From contig JAMPAT010000028.1 in the NCBI GenBank assembly GCA_023667095.1, positions 1 through 47,588 on the forward strand: a stretch of 47,588 nucleotides of DNA, written 5' to 3'. Source of the DNA: Bacteroidales bacterium. GTDB lineage: Bacteria > Bacteroidota > Bacteroidia > Bacteroidales > UBA932. Below are positions 8,308 through 17,468 of this stretch, one piece after another; the stretch's first letter is position 1, and the number at the start of each line of letters is the position of its first letter. The translations under genes were made by a program, and so were the position numbers. Under the pieces are notes generated by a model. It saw only the letters and a program-made list of their open reading frames with translations. It was not told the origin of the DNA and searched no databases.

Positions 8308-8420
8308 TCGCCCCAAAAAACAGTGGGCGAGATGCTCCGCGTGCGGGCCAATTAGGTTGGGAAACCATTCGGCCTGCAATTTATATGTTAAAATTTAAAG
8401 GATATACTAAATAAACGATA
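8308..8420 (+). promoter_or_regulatory. Structured leader upstream of ahcY (candidate cis-regulatory RNA)
   Basis: TCGCCC (8308-8313) pairs with GGGCGA (8325-8330). GCGGGCC (8343-8349) pairs with GGCCTGC (8371-8377, one G-U). Inside the second stem, GGTT (8355-8358) pairs with AACC (8363-8366) across a GGGA tetraloop of the GNRA class. No U-tract follows, so it is not a plain terminator. The position before S-adenosylhomocysteine hydrolase suggests a metabolite-sensing leader, but it does not match the SAH or SAM riboswitch consensus as I remember them. Confidence 0.45.
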
Positions 8421-9680
8421 ATGGCAAGTGAAATAAGAAATGAAGCCCTCTGGCAGGATGGACGTCTGAAAATCGACTGGGTGAGACACCACATGCCGCT
8501 TCTGAACGGGCTTGAAAAGGAATTTTCTGAGACAAAGCCTTTTGCCGGACTGAAAATAGCATTGTCCGTGCATCTGGAATCAAAGACAGCATATCTATGT
8601 GAAGTCCTGGCAGCAGGCGGAGCGGAAATGTATGTGACTGGCAGCAACCCGCTTTCTACGCAGGATGATGTCGCCGCGGCCCTTGCACATGAAGGACTCA
8701 ATGTCTTTGCTTGGTACGGTGCAACAGAGGAAGAGTATTTCGCACATATCAGGAAAGTGCTTGAGATTGGTCCGAATGTCATAATTGACGATGGTGGGGA
8801 CCTTGTGTCTATGATGCATTCCGAGTTCACTGACCTTATCCCTGGAGTAATCGGTGGATGCGAGGAGACCACTACCGGAATCCATAGGCTTATAGCAATG
8901 GACAGGGCAGGGGAGTTGAAGTTCCCTATGATGCTGGTCAACAATGCTGACTGCAAGCATTTGTTTGACAACAGGTATGGTACAGGGCAGTCTGTATGGG
9001 ATGGAATCAACCGTACCACGAACCTGATTGTTGCAGGCAAGACTGTTGTCGTGGCAGGATATGGCTGGTGCGGAAAAGGTGTTGCCATGAGGGCAAAGGG
9101 CCTTGGAGCACAGGTGATTGTCACAGAAATTGACCCGATAAAGGCAATGGAGGCAGTTATGGACGGATTCTCTGTCATGAAAATGTCGCAGGCATCATCC
9201 CTCGGTGATATATTCGTGACTGTCACAGGCTGCGATGCAGTAATTACTGTTGAGGACTTCAACAGGATGAAGGACGGTGCGATATGCTGCAATGCCGGAC
9301 ATTTTGATGTCGAGGTTGACGTCGCCGGCCTTGCTGCTGCAGCTGTCGAGGTCAAGCCTGCAAGGAAAAACATTACAGGGTATACGCTGCCGAACGGAAA
9401 CAAGATATATATACTTGCAGAAGGACGTCTCGTGAACCTTGCTGCAGGGGACGGCCATCCGGCTGAGATTATGGACATGTCATTCGCCATCCAGGCATTG
9501 AGCGCAAGGTATCTTGTACAGAACTCCTGCAGCCTTGACAGGACAGCCGGCAATATGGTGAATGAGATTCCGGCTGAGATTGACCATGAGGTTGCCATGA
9601 GGAAGCTTGCTGAATGGGGCATCGGGATAGATACCCTGACGCCTGAGCAGCACCGTTACCTATATGCATGTGAGCAGTAG
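8421..9680 (+). CDS. ahcY: Adenosylhomocysteinase (S-adenosylhomocysteine hydrolase), short form
   Basis: Cytoplasmic NAD-dependent enzyme that splits S-adenosylhomocysteine into adenosine and homocysteine, relieving product inhibition of methyltransferases. Diagnostic segments: GAEMYVTGSNPLSTQDDVAA (about 71-90), EETTTGIHRL, the catalytic VNNADCKHLFDNRYGTGQS block, the NAD-binding VVVAGYGWCGKGVAMRAKG (about 209-227), TGCDAVITVEDFNRMKDGAI and CNAGHFDVEVDV. At 419 aa it lacks the roughly 40-residue insertion and the C-terminal Lys/Tyr tail of the longer bacterial and eukaryotic enzymes. It ends in a TPEQHRYLYACEQ-type tail like archaeal and Thermotoga short forms (recalled comparison). The start is set by ATGGCAAGTGAAATAAG after the structured leader. 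susC begins only 46 bp downstream. Confidence 0.95.
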   Translation: MASEIRNEALWQDGRLKIDWVRHHMPLLNGLEKEFSETKPFAGLKIALSVHLESKTAYLCEVLAAGGAEMYVTGSNPLSTQDDVAAALAHEGLNVFAWYGATEEEYFAHIRKVLEIGPNVIIDDGGDLVSMMHSEFTDLIPGVIGGCEETTTGIHRLIAMDRAGELKFPMMLVNNADCKHLFDNRYGTGQSVWDGINRTTNLIVAGKTVVVAGYGWCGKGVAMRAKGLGAQVIVTEIDPIKAMEAVMDGFSVMKMSQASSLGDIFVTVTGCDAVITVEDFNRMKDGAICCNAGHFDVEVDVAGLAAAAVEVKPARKNITGYTLPNGNKIYILAEGRLVNLAAGDGHPAEIMDMSFAIQALSARYLVQNSCSLDRTAGNMVNEIPAEIDHEVAMRKLAEWGIGIDTLTPEQHRYLYACEQ

Positions 9681-9726
9681 GGGATTGTCTCGCAAATACT
9701 TGTGAAAGCTAAATAAAAATTCTTTA

Positions 9727-12672
9727 ATGGACAGATTTAAAAAATTGATTGCCAGCCTGGTGATCTGCATTTTCGGGGGGGGCATCGCGTTTGCCCAGAC
9801 ATCCGTCAAGGTCAGTGGCGTGGTCACATCCGCGGAGGACAATATGCCTCTGATCGGAGTGACAGTGATTGCAGGGCCAGGCATTGGAGTCTCTACGTCG
9901 GTAGACGGGGACTACATCATTGAAGTGGCACCGGGGACAAAGCTGGTCTACTCGTCAATCGGTTTTATCGATGAGGAGTTCACAGTCCCTTCAGGAGTGT
10001 CGGAAATCAGGAATGACGTTGTATTGCAGACAGAGAACACACGGCTCGATGATGTCGTGGTGATTGCATACGGTGTCAGGAAAAAGGGAACCATCACCGG
10101 TTCGGTGGCGACAGTCAAGTCGCAGGCCATAGAGGCGACTCCTACTGCTGCCTTTGACCAGGCTTTGCAGGGACAGGTTCCGGGTCTCATGGTCCTTTCC
10201 AATTCAGGTGAGCCGAGTGCTTCCGCAACGATGACCATCCGCGGAACCAACTCTATCAACTCCGGGACGGCGCCTCTTTATATCCTTGACGGTGTCGCAA
10301 TTTCCGCTTCGGACTTCAACACCATCAACCCTTCAGACATCGAGAGCCTTACTGTGCTCAGGGATGCATCGTCTACATCAATCTATGGCGCGCGTGCAGC
10401 GAACGGTGTGATTGTAATTACCACCAAGAGGGGACGCCAGAGCGACAGGCCGTTCATAAACTACCGTATGCAGCTCGGTTTCTCTGACCTTGCATACGGC
10501 AACTGGGACCTGATGAATACTGCTGAGCGCATCCAGTATGAGAAGGAAATCGGACTTACTGACGGTAAGGACTACAACATCCTCTCCCAGACAGATGTCA
10601 ACTGGCTGGATGCCGTCTATAAGGATGCAGCCCTGCTCCAGAGCTACGAACTTTCAGTCTCAGGGGCGACAGACAAGACGAACTATTATTTCTCAGGAGG
10701 ATATTACGACCAGGAGGGTATTGCCCCAGGCTCTGATTTCAAGCGTTATTCAATCCGTTTCAATGTTGAGCAGCAGGCTGCAAAATGGTTGAAGATAGGT
10801 ACCAACACCATGCTCAACTACCAGGGGATAGAGCAGGCTGACGAAGGACAGTATGCCCTTGTGGCCCCTATCTCGGCAGCGCGCTTCATGCTCCCTTACT
10901 GGAATCCTTTCAGGAAGGACGGATCGCTTGCATCAATCAACGACGGCTCATGGAAAGGCCAGGGACAGAATCCATTGGAGTGGCTTGAGAACAACCCGCG
11001 TGCATATAAGAAATATAAGGTGATGTCTACAGTATTTGCTGAGGCTACCCCTATAGAGGGACTTTCAATCCGCTCACAGTTTGCAGTGGACTATGCCCAC
11101 AGCACAGGATTCAGCAAGTCCAACCCGAGCTATGCACCTAACCAGGAGGATGGAACAGCATCAAGGAACACATCAGACGGCCTTTCGCTAAACATCTCCA
11201 ACACAATCAGCTACAGGTTCGACATCCAGGACATGCATTCTTTTAATTTCCTTGTAGGACAGGAGGGCGTAACATACCATTATGAAAGCTTTGGAGTGGC
11301 AACAGCAGGTCAGAACAATGACTTCCTGACAGATATTGCGACAGGTACCAGGGCGAAATCATGGGACAGCACATCCAGTGCGGACTATTCGCTGCTTTCG
11401 TTCTTTGCAAGGGCTGAGTATAACTACGATTCACGCTATTTCGTGGAACTTTCTGCACGTGCCGACGGTTCTTCAAGGTTCGGAAGCCAGGGACGCTATG
11501 CAGGATTCTGGTCTGCCGGACTGATGTGGAACATGAGGAACGAGAGATTCATGCAGCACACCTCGTCATGGCTTACCAATGCACAGATTTCATTGAGCAC
11601 CGGAACTTCCGGTAACTCCTCAATCCCTAATTATGAACATCTTGCCCTTGTCGGCGGAGGAATGGACTATGTCGGCAATGCCGGAGTCGTGCCTATCCAG
11701 CCGGGCAACGAGAAACTCGGATGGGAGTCCACGTGGACTACAAACCTCGGTCTGCATTTCGGCTTCTGGAACAGGCTGAACGTTGACCTTGAACTCTATG
11801 ACAAGGAGACTTCCAACATGCTTATGGAAGTGCCTCTTTCATACGCTACATCAAACGGCTACGGCTACATGTGGGACAATGTCGGCAAGATGAGGAACCT
11901 CGGTGCCGAGCTGAACATTGCTGCTACTGCGATTGCCTACAAGGATTTCACATGGACAATCAACGCCAATGTGGGATACAACCGCAACGTGATTACCGAA
12001 CTCTATAACGGGGTCACAGAATATGAACCTGCCAATACCAGCACCAAGCTTGTCGTGGGCCAGTCTCTCGGACAGTTCTACATGAACCGTTTCTATGGCG
12101 TGAACCCTGCGAACGGTGATGCTCTCTGGCTTACAAAGGACGGTCAGATTACCACAGAGCTGCGTGATGCGGACAAGGTGCTGACAGGCAAGACTTCAAT
12201 CGCGCCCTGGCAGGGAGGTTTCGGTACGTCACTTTCATGGAAAGGCCTCTCGCTCTCAGCACAGTTCAGCTGGGTGGCAGGGAGATATATGATCAACAAT
12301 GACCGCTACTTTGATGAGTCCAACGGCCGTTTCATGTCATACAACCAGTCCAACCGTCTGCTTGACAGATGGAAAGAGCCTGGTGACATCACTGACATAC
12401 CGCGTCATGGTGTCTATACTGAGTTCGATACACGACTTCTTGAGGATGCTTCATTCCTGCGTCTGAAGAACCTGACTCTGAGCTATTCCTTCCCTGCCGA
12501 ACTTCTGAAGAAATCAGTAGTGTTCAGAGGGCTGAGGATATATGCACAGGGACAGAACCTCTTTACAGTGACAGGATTCTCCGGACTTGACCCGGAAGGT
12601 TCGACAAACATGTATCAGGCTGCATATCCGATGTCACGCCAGTTCACATTCGGACTTGACCTAACTTTCTAA
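9727..12672 (+). CDS. SusC/RagA-family TonB-linked outer-membrane transporter
   Basis: Outer-membrane barrel that imports oligomers captured by its SusD partner, energised by TonB. The 981-aa protein has a signal peptide (about 1-23, ending FAQ), a carboxypeptidase-regulatory-like domain (about 27-105, with GVVTSAEDNMPLIGVTV), the SusC signature DDVVVIAYGVRKKGTITGSV (about 108-127), and a plug (about 130-240, including ALQGQVPGLMVLSNSGEP, ILDGVAI and YGARAANGVIVITTKRG). A barrel follows, ending in the aromatic QFTFGLDLTF. It lies 10 bp before the susD gene and heads a co-directional set running to 25546. That set contains no glycosidase but does contain a subtilase, so the ligand may be a peptide or glycopeptide (inference). 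Confidence 0.95.
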   Translation: MDRFKKLIASLVICIFGGGIAFAQTSVKVSGVVTSAEDNMPLIGVTVIAGPGIGVSTSVDGDYIIEVAPGTKLVYSSIGFIDEEFTVPSGVSEIRNDVVLQTENTRLDDVVVIAYGVRKKGTITGSVATVKSQAIEATPTAAFDQALQGQVPGLMVLSNSGEPSASATMTIRGTNSINSGTAPLYILDGVAISASDFNTINPSDIESLTVLRDASSTSIYGARAANGVIVITTKRGRQSDRPFINYRMQLGFSDLAYGNWDLMNTAERIQYEKEIGLTDGKDYNILSQTDVNWLDAVYKDAALLQSYELSVSGATDKTNYYFSGGYYDQEGIAPGSDFKRYSIRFNVEQQAAKWLKIGTNTMLNYQGIEQADEGQYALVAPISAARFMLPYWNPFRKDGSLASINDGSWKGQGQNPLEWLENNPRAYKKYKVMSTVFAEATPIEGLSIRSQFAVDYAHSTGFSKSNPSYAPNQEDGTASRNTSDGLSLNISNTISYRFDIQDMHSFNFLVGQEGVTYHYESFGVATAGQNNDFLTDIATGTRAKSWDSTSSADYSLLSFFARAEYNYDSRYFVELSARADGSSRFGSQGRYAGFWSAGLMWNMRNERFMQHTSSWLTNAQISLSTGTSGNSSIPNYEHLALVGGGMDYVGNAGVVPIQPGNEKLGWESTWTTNLGLHFGFWNRLNVDLELYDKETSNMLMEVPLSYATSNGYGYMWDNVGKMRNLGAELNIAATAIAYKDFTWTINANVGYNRNVITELYNGVTEYEPANTSTKLVVGQSLGQFYMNRFYGVNPANGDALWLTKDGQITTELRDADKVLTGKTSIAPWQGGFGTSLSWKGLSLSAQFSWVAGRYMINNDRYFDESNGRFMSYNQSNRLLDRWKEPGDITDIPRHGVYTEFDTRLLEDASFLRLKNLTLSYSFPAELLKKSVVFRGLRIYAQGQNLFTVTGFSGLDPEGSTNMYQAAYPMSRQFTFGLDLTF

Positions 12673-12682
12673 AAAAGAGAAT

Positions 12683-14260
12683 ATGAGATATTTGAAAAAT
12701 ATAATATGTCCTATTGCCGCAGGGCTTGTCGCTTTGGCGGGTGCGACATCCTGCCTTGAGAAGTATCCCGGTGATGCTATCCAGGAGAAGGATGCCATGC
12801 TTACGCTTTCTGATGCCGAGCAGACCCTTATCGGTCTCTACGCTTCATTCAAGTCAGCAGCCCTCTATAGCGGTTATCTGACCTATCTGCCCGACATCCA
12901 GGCAGACCTCGCGTATGCAGTGGAGGGATTCTCCAACACACATGGAGACATCTGGCAGTGGAATATCCGTACCACAAATGCAGAGATTGAGGATGTATAT
13001 GCTTCCTTATATACTATAATAGGAGAGTGCAACTTCTTCCTTGAGAAGGTTGGTGCATTGCGTGAATCCCTGATTGTGGATTCTGAGATAGAGGCACTTG
13101 ACAGCTGGACCGGTGAGGTCTATTGCGCACGTGCACTTGCATACTCGGAACTGATCAAATGCTATTGCAAGGCCTATCCACTTACAGCGGAGGCAAGCAA
13201 CCCTGATGCTGCCGGTGATGCAGCACAGGCAGCACAGGAACTTGGAGTTGTACTCCGCGACTCCTATTCAAGGCAGGAGACTGCAGTGCGTTCAAGCCTA
13301 AAGGACTCCTGGGACTTTGTCCTCAGGGACTTGGAAAAGGCCGAGACAATGATTGACGAGGAGGAGGATGCATTCAATACAGTATGGCTCACAAGGGCAG
13401 CTGCACATGCAATCCATGCAAGGGTTGCCCTCTACATGGGCAACTGGGAGGATGCGGTGAAATATTCCACAATGGTGATTGAGAACAAGAACACACCGTT
13501 CCGTCTTGCACAGGCAAATTCCACATATACTACAGACTCCAATGGTCAGGCTGTCAGCTATTACCAGTTCCTGTGGCAGAACGATTCCTCCTATGAGGTA
13601 ATCTGGAAAATCGGTTTCAACACCACTTCATACGGAGGTGCTCTCGGAAGGATTTTCCTCAACTTCACTACTGACTACACATATTATTATCCGGACTATG
13701 TCCCTGCAAAATGGGTCTTGAATATGTATGACAGCAGCGATCTCCGCTATTCTGCATTCTTTGCAACGCAACAGACAGGATATGCCCATGGCCTGTCATG
13801 GCCTCTGCTTATAAAGTATTACGGCAACAGGGATTTCATATCAAATGCAAGGATATACCATGTGAACATGCCTAAGGTACTCCGTCTTTCGGAGCAGTAT
13901 CTTATCCGTGCTGAGGCATATTGCCATCAGAAGAAATGGGCGGAGGCACAGACCGACCTGTCAACAATGCGCAAGGCACGCTACAGCACAGGCGGCAACA
14001 TCACCCTCAATGAAAAGAACTGGCTTGACCAGATATCCAACGAACGTGTGCGTGAACTGTATATGGAAGGTTTCCGTCTCAATGACCTCAAGCGTTGGGG
14101 GCGCGGATTCGAGCGTACATCCCAGACCAATTCACTTCCGGAGGGAAGTTCGCTCAAGATTGAGGCCGGAGACTACCGTTTCGTCTGGCCTGTCCCGAAC
14201 CACGAGATTGAGGCTCCGGGAACAAGCCTTGTGCAGAACCCTGGATATGCCGGATTTTAA
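12683..14260 (+). CDS. SusD/RagB-family nutrient-binding outer-membrane lipoprotein
   Basis: Surface lipoprotein (525 aa) that lids the SusC barrel and binds substrate. A lipoprotein signal ends in LAGATSC, with the modified Cys near residue 24. TPR-like helical segments typical of SusD follow, including the early YPGDAIQEKDAMLTLSDAEQ and TLIGLYASF, EVYCARALAYSELIKCYCKA, LTRAAAHAIHARVALYMGNW, and the C-terminal RLSEQYLIRAEAYCHQ, ISNERVRELYMEGFRLNDLK and a final EIEAPGTSLVQNPGY. Length and order are normal. It directly follows susC and is surely its partner. The sequence does not reveal ligand specificity. Confidence 0.95.
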   Translation: MRYLKNIICPIAAGLVALAGATSCLEKYPGDAIQEKDAMLTLSDAEQTLIGLYASFKSAALYSGYLTYLPDIQADLAYAVEGFSNTHGDIWQWNIRTTNAEIEDVYASLYTIIGECNFFLEKVGALRESLIVDSEIEALDSWTGEVYCARALAYSELIKCYCKAYPLTAEASNPDAAGDAAQAAQELGVVLRDSYSRQETAVRSSLKDSWDFVLRDLEKAETMIDEEEDAFNTVWLTRAAAHAIHARVALYMGNWEDAVKYSTMVIENKNTPFRLAQANSTYTTDSNGQAVSYYQFLWQNDSSYEVIWKIGFNTTSYGGALGRIFLNFTTDYTYYYPDYVPAKWVLNMYDSSDLRYSAFFATQQTGYAHGLSWPLLIKYYGNRDFISNARIYHVNMPKVLRLSEQYLIRAEAYCHQKKWAEAQTDLSTMRKARYSTGGNITLNEKNWLDQISNERVRELYMEGFRLNDLKRWGRGFERTSQTNSLPEGSSLKIEAGDYRFVWPVPNHEIEAPGTSLVQNPGYAGF

Positions 14261-14274
14261 AGTAGGAGATAATC

Positions 14275-15264
14275 ATGGAAAGAAAATATATGAACTTTTT
14301 TAGCCGTGTACTGATAGCAGCATCTGCAATTGCTGTATGCGCGACCGGCTGCAAGGAGGACTCTGGTACCCTTGGCACATCAGGGGCAGAGTATGTGATG
14401 TTCGCAGACACCCTTGGCGTATATCCGGTCATCGAGAATGGTACATTCACTGTGCCTGTGGTCTCGACTGTCGCGCGCAAATATGACCGTACATTTGCCG
14501 TAGAAGTGATAGACAAGGGCAGCAATGCCATCGAGAACCGTCATTTCCGTCTGAAGTCCAATACAATTGTCATCCCAGCCGGAGAAGTCCGTACTGATGT
14601 GGAGGTGGAGGGCATTTTCGAGAACATCGAGGCTGACGACTCCCTCGGATTCACCATGAGGCTTGTGATGCCGTCCGAACTGGAGATGCCGGTCTACGGA
14701 ACTGACGAGAAATATGGTGTCGAGACCAAGTGCGTGCTCATGAAGACATGTCCGTTTGACATAAACAATTTCTGCGGCTACTGCATGCTGACATCGACAT
14801 ATCTGCTAAACTATTCGCTGAACGGCTCGTACCAGAGGCTTATCTGGACAGAGCCGCACAAGTCGCTTGAAAACACGATAGTCTGCCATGACTGGCTATA
14901 TGACGGATATGACATCAACCTGACACTGGATCCAGACGATCCTATGTCACCTGAAGTCATTGTGGAGAAGGACCAGGTGATCTCAGATGAATGGACAGCA
15001 TTCGGTATAATCCGCGGCGACAACAAGATACGTGTGGAGAACAGCCCGGCATATCCTGCATTCTTCTATGGTTGCCAGAACTATCTGACGACTTCATTCC
15101 GCGTCTATGTGACAAAGTTAGGCGGAGAATATGGTACGGTAGGACATTTCTATAATGTAATGGAATGGATCAGTGACGAGGAGGCGGACAGGCTTATGAG
15201 GGAAGAGGGAATGACGATGGCGACAAGACCTTCAGGAAAGTCCGGAAACGGAAAATCCAATTAA
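14275..15264 (+). CDS. SusCD-locus lipoprotein with Calx-beta-like N-terminal region
   Basis: Lipoprotein of 329 aa with signal and lipobox CATGC near residue 26. Residues about 38-130 read as a beta-sandwich of the Calx-beta/DUF4843 kind found next to SusD genes (FTVPVVSTVARKYDRTFAVE, FRLKSNTIVIPAGEVRTDVE). The C-terminal half (about 150-310) resembles lipocalin-like domains of SusCD-locus lipoproteins (DUF4984-like; this name is from memory and uncertain). It follows susD by 14 bp, so it is probably part of the same surface complex as an accessory binding protein. A second in-frame ATG at 14290 is an equally good start. It ends in a short Gly/Ser/Lys-rich tail. Confidence 0.75.
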   Translation: MERKYMNFFSRVLIAASAIAVCATGCKEDSGTLGTSGAEYVMFADTLGVYPVIENGTFTVPVVSTVARKYDRTFAVEVIDKGSNAIENRHFRLKSNTIVIPAGEVRTDVEVEGIFENIEADDSLGFTMRLVMPSELEMPVYGTDEKYGVETKCVLMKTCPFDINNFCGYCMLTSTYLLNYSLNGSYQRLIWTEPHKSLENTIVCHDWLYDGYDINLTLDPDDPMSPEVIVEKDQVISDEWTAFGIIRGDNKIRVENSPAYPAFFYGCQNYLTTSFRVYVTKLGGEYGTVGHFYNVMEWISDEEADRLMREEGMTMATRPSGKSGNGKSN

Positions 15265-15309
15265 TTTCTTACTCTTTTATTAATTATAGTCATTAAAAAT
15301 TACGGACTT

Positions 15310-17346
15310 ATGAAGACAAATTTCTGGAAAATGGCACCTGCCCTCCTAATGGGCCTTGCCATCTCAGTGGCTTCTTGCGAGAAGCCTGCCAGCGGACCAG
15401 AAGAGGTCCAGCCAATCTTCCCCGAGCAGGTCTACGGAACAGTAGAGCCTGGCGATTCCTACATCCTGACAATAAACCCCAACTTAGCTTGGGAAGTTGC
15501 AATATCAGGAGACACACAGTATTTCAGAATGATTTCAGGAGGTGAGCCTCTCCCTGTAGTGAGCGGCCAGGCCGGCGAACATGAGATTACTGTAGAGGCA
15601 ATAGTTGACGAGACTGACTTCGAACAGCGTCAGTGCACACTCACCATGACAATGGGAGGAAAGGAGCAGGCTATTGCTGTAATCACACGCAACGGACGTG
15701 ACAGGATTTTCAACCTATATCCGGTACAGATAACCTCTGAGGGCTTTGAGTACGGAGAGGATGTAGGAGGATATGAATATGAAACTGTTGCTGCAGAAGC
15801 TTTTGACATGTATTTTGACGGAAACATCTTCCAGCTCTACATGAAGGTCGAGGCCAATTTTGACTGGGCATTGAAAGATACTCCGGAGTGGGCTGAGGCG
15901 ACTGAGTTTGCTGACAGGTATGTGACCTCAGGAAAGGCTAATGTGCCTGCTGCCATCTGCCTGCGTGGCGTCAATGCAAAATATCCCCTTGATGGAGACA
16001 AGGGAAATCTGGTATTCGTTGTAAATGATGATTCAGAGAATCCTGTAGAGGTTGAGAAAGAGATTACTCTTTCCATTGAGCCTGTAAAGGATGTCTTTGC
16101 AGCAACAATGGCAGGCAGCTTACGTTTCAATGCTGCCGGAGACTTCTACAATGAAGGCATGGGTGACTGGCAGGTCGGTGGCAGGGCATCCGGAAGCGCA
16201 ATCGGAATTGACGGTGTGCAGGTATTTGCCCTTGAAAAGCAGTATGGTTATTATACTGTAGCCGGCTCTTCAAAGAAATATCCTTATCTCTCTGGCGGAT
16301 GGGTCAATGTAACCCTCTCTGAGGATGACGAGACAGATGTGCTCAAGGACTGGTCAATAGCTCTCCGTGTAGAGGAGAATGAGGGAAATGCCCGTACTGC
16401 TGAAATCATGGTCATCCCTGGTTTCATAAATATCACAGACCCTGAGTATGACCTTGTCAGCCCGGACGGAAGCGAAATAAAGGCGGAATATGCAAAGTAT
16501 GTATATGCTACCCTGAGCCAGGACGGCATCGGCGGAAGCGGTTCCGAGGGAGGTGTTATATCTGCTGACAATGATGTGCTTGCAGGAATGGGTGCAATGT
16601 TTGAGAAGCTTGATGCATCAGATCCAGAATATGCATGGATCTATGATGCAGAAGAAGTTTTCAATGCAGGGACAGGCAACTACTTCAAGCTTACCATGAC
16701 CAAGCCTATGGGTAATTTCACATTCAATGTGGAGAAAGAAATGTTTGATATTGCCCTTTATGATTATGGCGATGGCTTTGTGCAGAGCGCAGAGCCTTGG
16801 GTGGAAGTTACAGGAGGAACTGCTACATCATTAATGACATTGATTTCCCTTACAGATGATGACAAGTGGGCATTCAAGTTCATGGTGTTCAAGGGTGAAG
16901 ATAGCGCAGCAAATGCAGTCGTCCTTGTCTATTATGATCCGGAGGCTTCAATCGGTGCAGGAAGTGTACTCCGATTCAAATATTCTTCGTGGGGAGGCGG
17001 TGCAGGATGCAGTCTCCGCAAGATGAGCGAGGCTGAAGACGGTGAGAATGAGTACTATTGGGCAGCAAAGGAGAATTTCTGGAATTCCGATGAAATATAT
17101 GAACTGACATACGGTCCAAACAGGTCTATGCCAAATATTGAATCGTCACTTGAGTTTACCGGATTCTACAACCTTCTTGAGGATGCTGAATCATGGCTTA
17201 CGGCTGAAGGAGATGCTTCCGACCTTTTCATAGACATGGGCGAGTCAGAGGAGGCAAGACAGGGTATCCTGATCTTTACTGACAATTCAGAAGACTATCC
17301 GATGCCTGTATTTGCAGTTATATGCAGATACGACCCTAACTTTTAA
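15310..17346 (+). CDS. Large SusCD-locus lipoprotein of unknown function (DUF5003-like)
   Basis: Lipoprotein of 678 aa with signal peptide and lipobox SVASC near residue 23. After it, residues about 40-135 form a BACON-like beta-sandwich (EPGDSYILTINPNLAWEVAI; GEHEITVEAIVDETDFEQR; AIAVITRNG). The remainder is acidic and aromatic-rich and I do not recognise it firmly; the layout recalls DUF5003 proteins of Bacteroides SusCD loci (memory, not searched). There are no catalytic motifs. The 45-bp gap after the preceding gene is AT-rich but shows no clear promoter, so it is likely co-transcribed. A strong hairpin follows its stop. Probably a surface glycan- or protein-binding component. Confidence 0.7.
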   Translation: MKTNFWKMAPALLMGLAISVASCEKPASGPEEVQPIFPEQVYGTVEPGDSYILTINPNLAWEVAISGDTQYFRMISGGEPLPVVSGQAGEHEITVEAIVDETDFEQRQCTLTMTMGGKEQAIAVITRNGRDRIFNLYPVQITSEGFEYGEDVGGYEYETVAAEAFDMYFDGNIFQLYMKVEANFDWALKDTPEWAEATEFADRYVTSGKANVPAAICLRGVNAKYPLDGDKGNLVFVVNDDSENPVEVEKEITLSIEPVKDVFAATMAGSLRFNAAGDFYNEGMGDWQVGGRASGSAIGIDGVQVFALEKQYGYYTVAGSSKKYPYLSGGWVNVTLSEDDETDVLKDWSIALRVEENEGNARTAEIMVIPGFINITDPEYDLVSPDGSEIKAEYAKYVYATLSQDGIGGSGSEGGVISADNDVLAGMGAMFEKLDASDPEYAWIYDAEEVFNAGTGNYFKLTMTKPMGNFTFNVEKEMFDIALYDYGDGFVQSAEPWVEVTGGTATSLMTLISLTDDDKWAFKFMVFKGEDSAANAVVLVYYDPEASIGAGSVLRFKYSSWGGGAGCSLRKMSEAEDGENEYYWAAKENFWNSDEIYELTYGPNRSMPNIESSLEFTGFYNLLEDAESWLTAEGDASDLFIDMGESEEARQGILIFTDNSEDYPMPVFAVICRYDPNF

Positions 17347-17352
17347 TTGACC

Positions 17353-17390
17353 TCATGCCGGGCCGGATCCGGTATCTTGGCCCGGCATGA
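17353..17390 (+). terminator. Strong hairpin after the DUF5003-like gene, terminator or attenuator
   Basis: TCATGCCGGGCC (17353-17364) pairs perfectly with GGCCCGGCATGA (17379-17390) around a 14-base loop. The downstream sequence TTAAGAAATTGTTTG is only moderately T-rich. It sits between two co-directional genes of the same locus, so it may lower expression of the LRR and protease part relative to SusCD. Confidence 0.6.
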
Positions 17391-17468
17391 TTAAGAAATT
17401 GTTTGAATATCAAAACATTTTCTGAACATATCAAGACTATAGTTGATTAAAACAAAGAGCAATTTAAT

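Noticed and set aside
8381..9622. Long minus-strand open frame of 413 codons opposite ahcY
   Set aside because: It mirrors a certain gene on the other strand. Its Ser/Pro-rich content is typical of antisense shadow frames.
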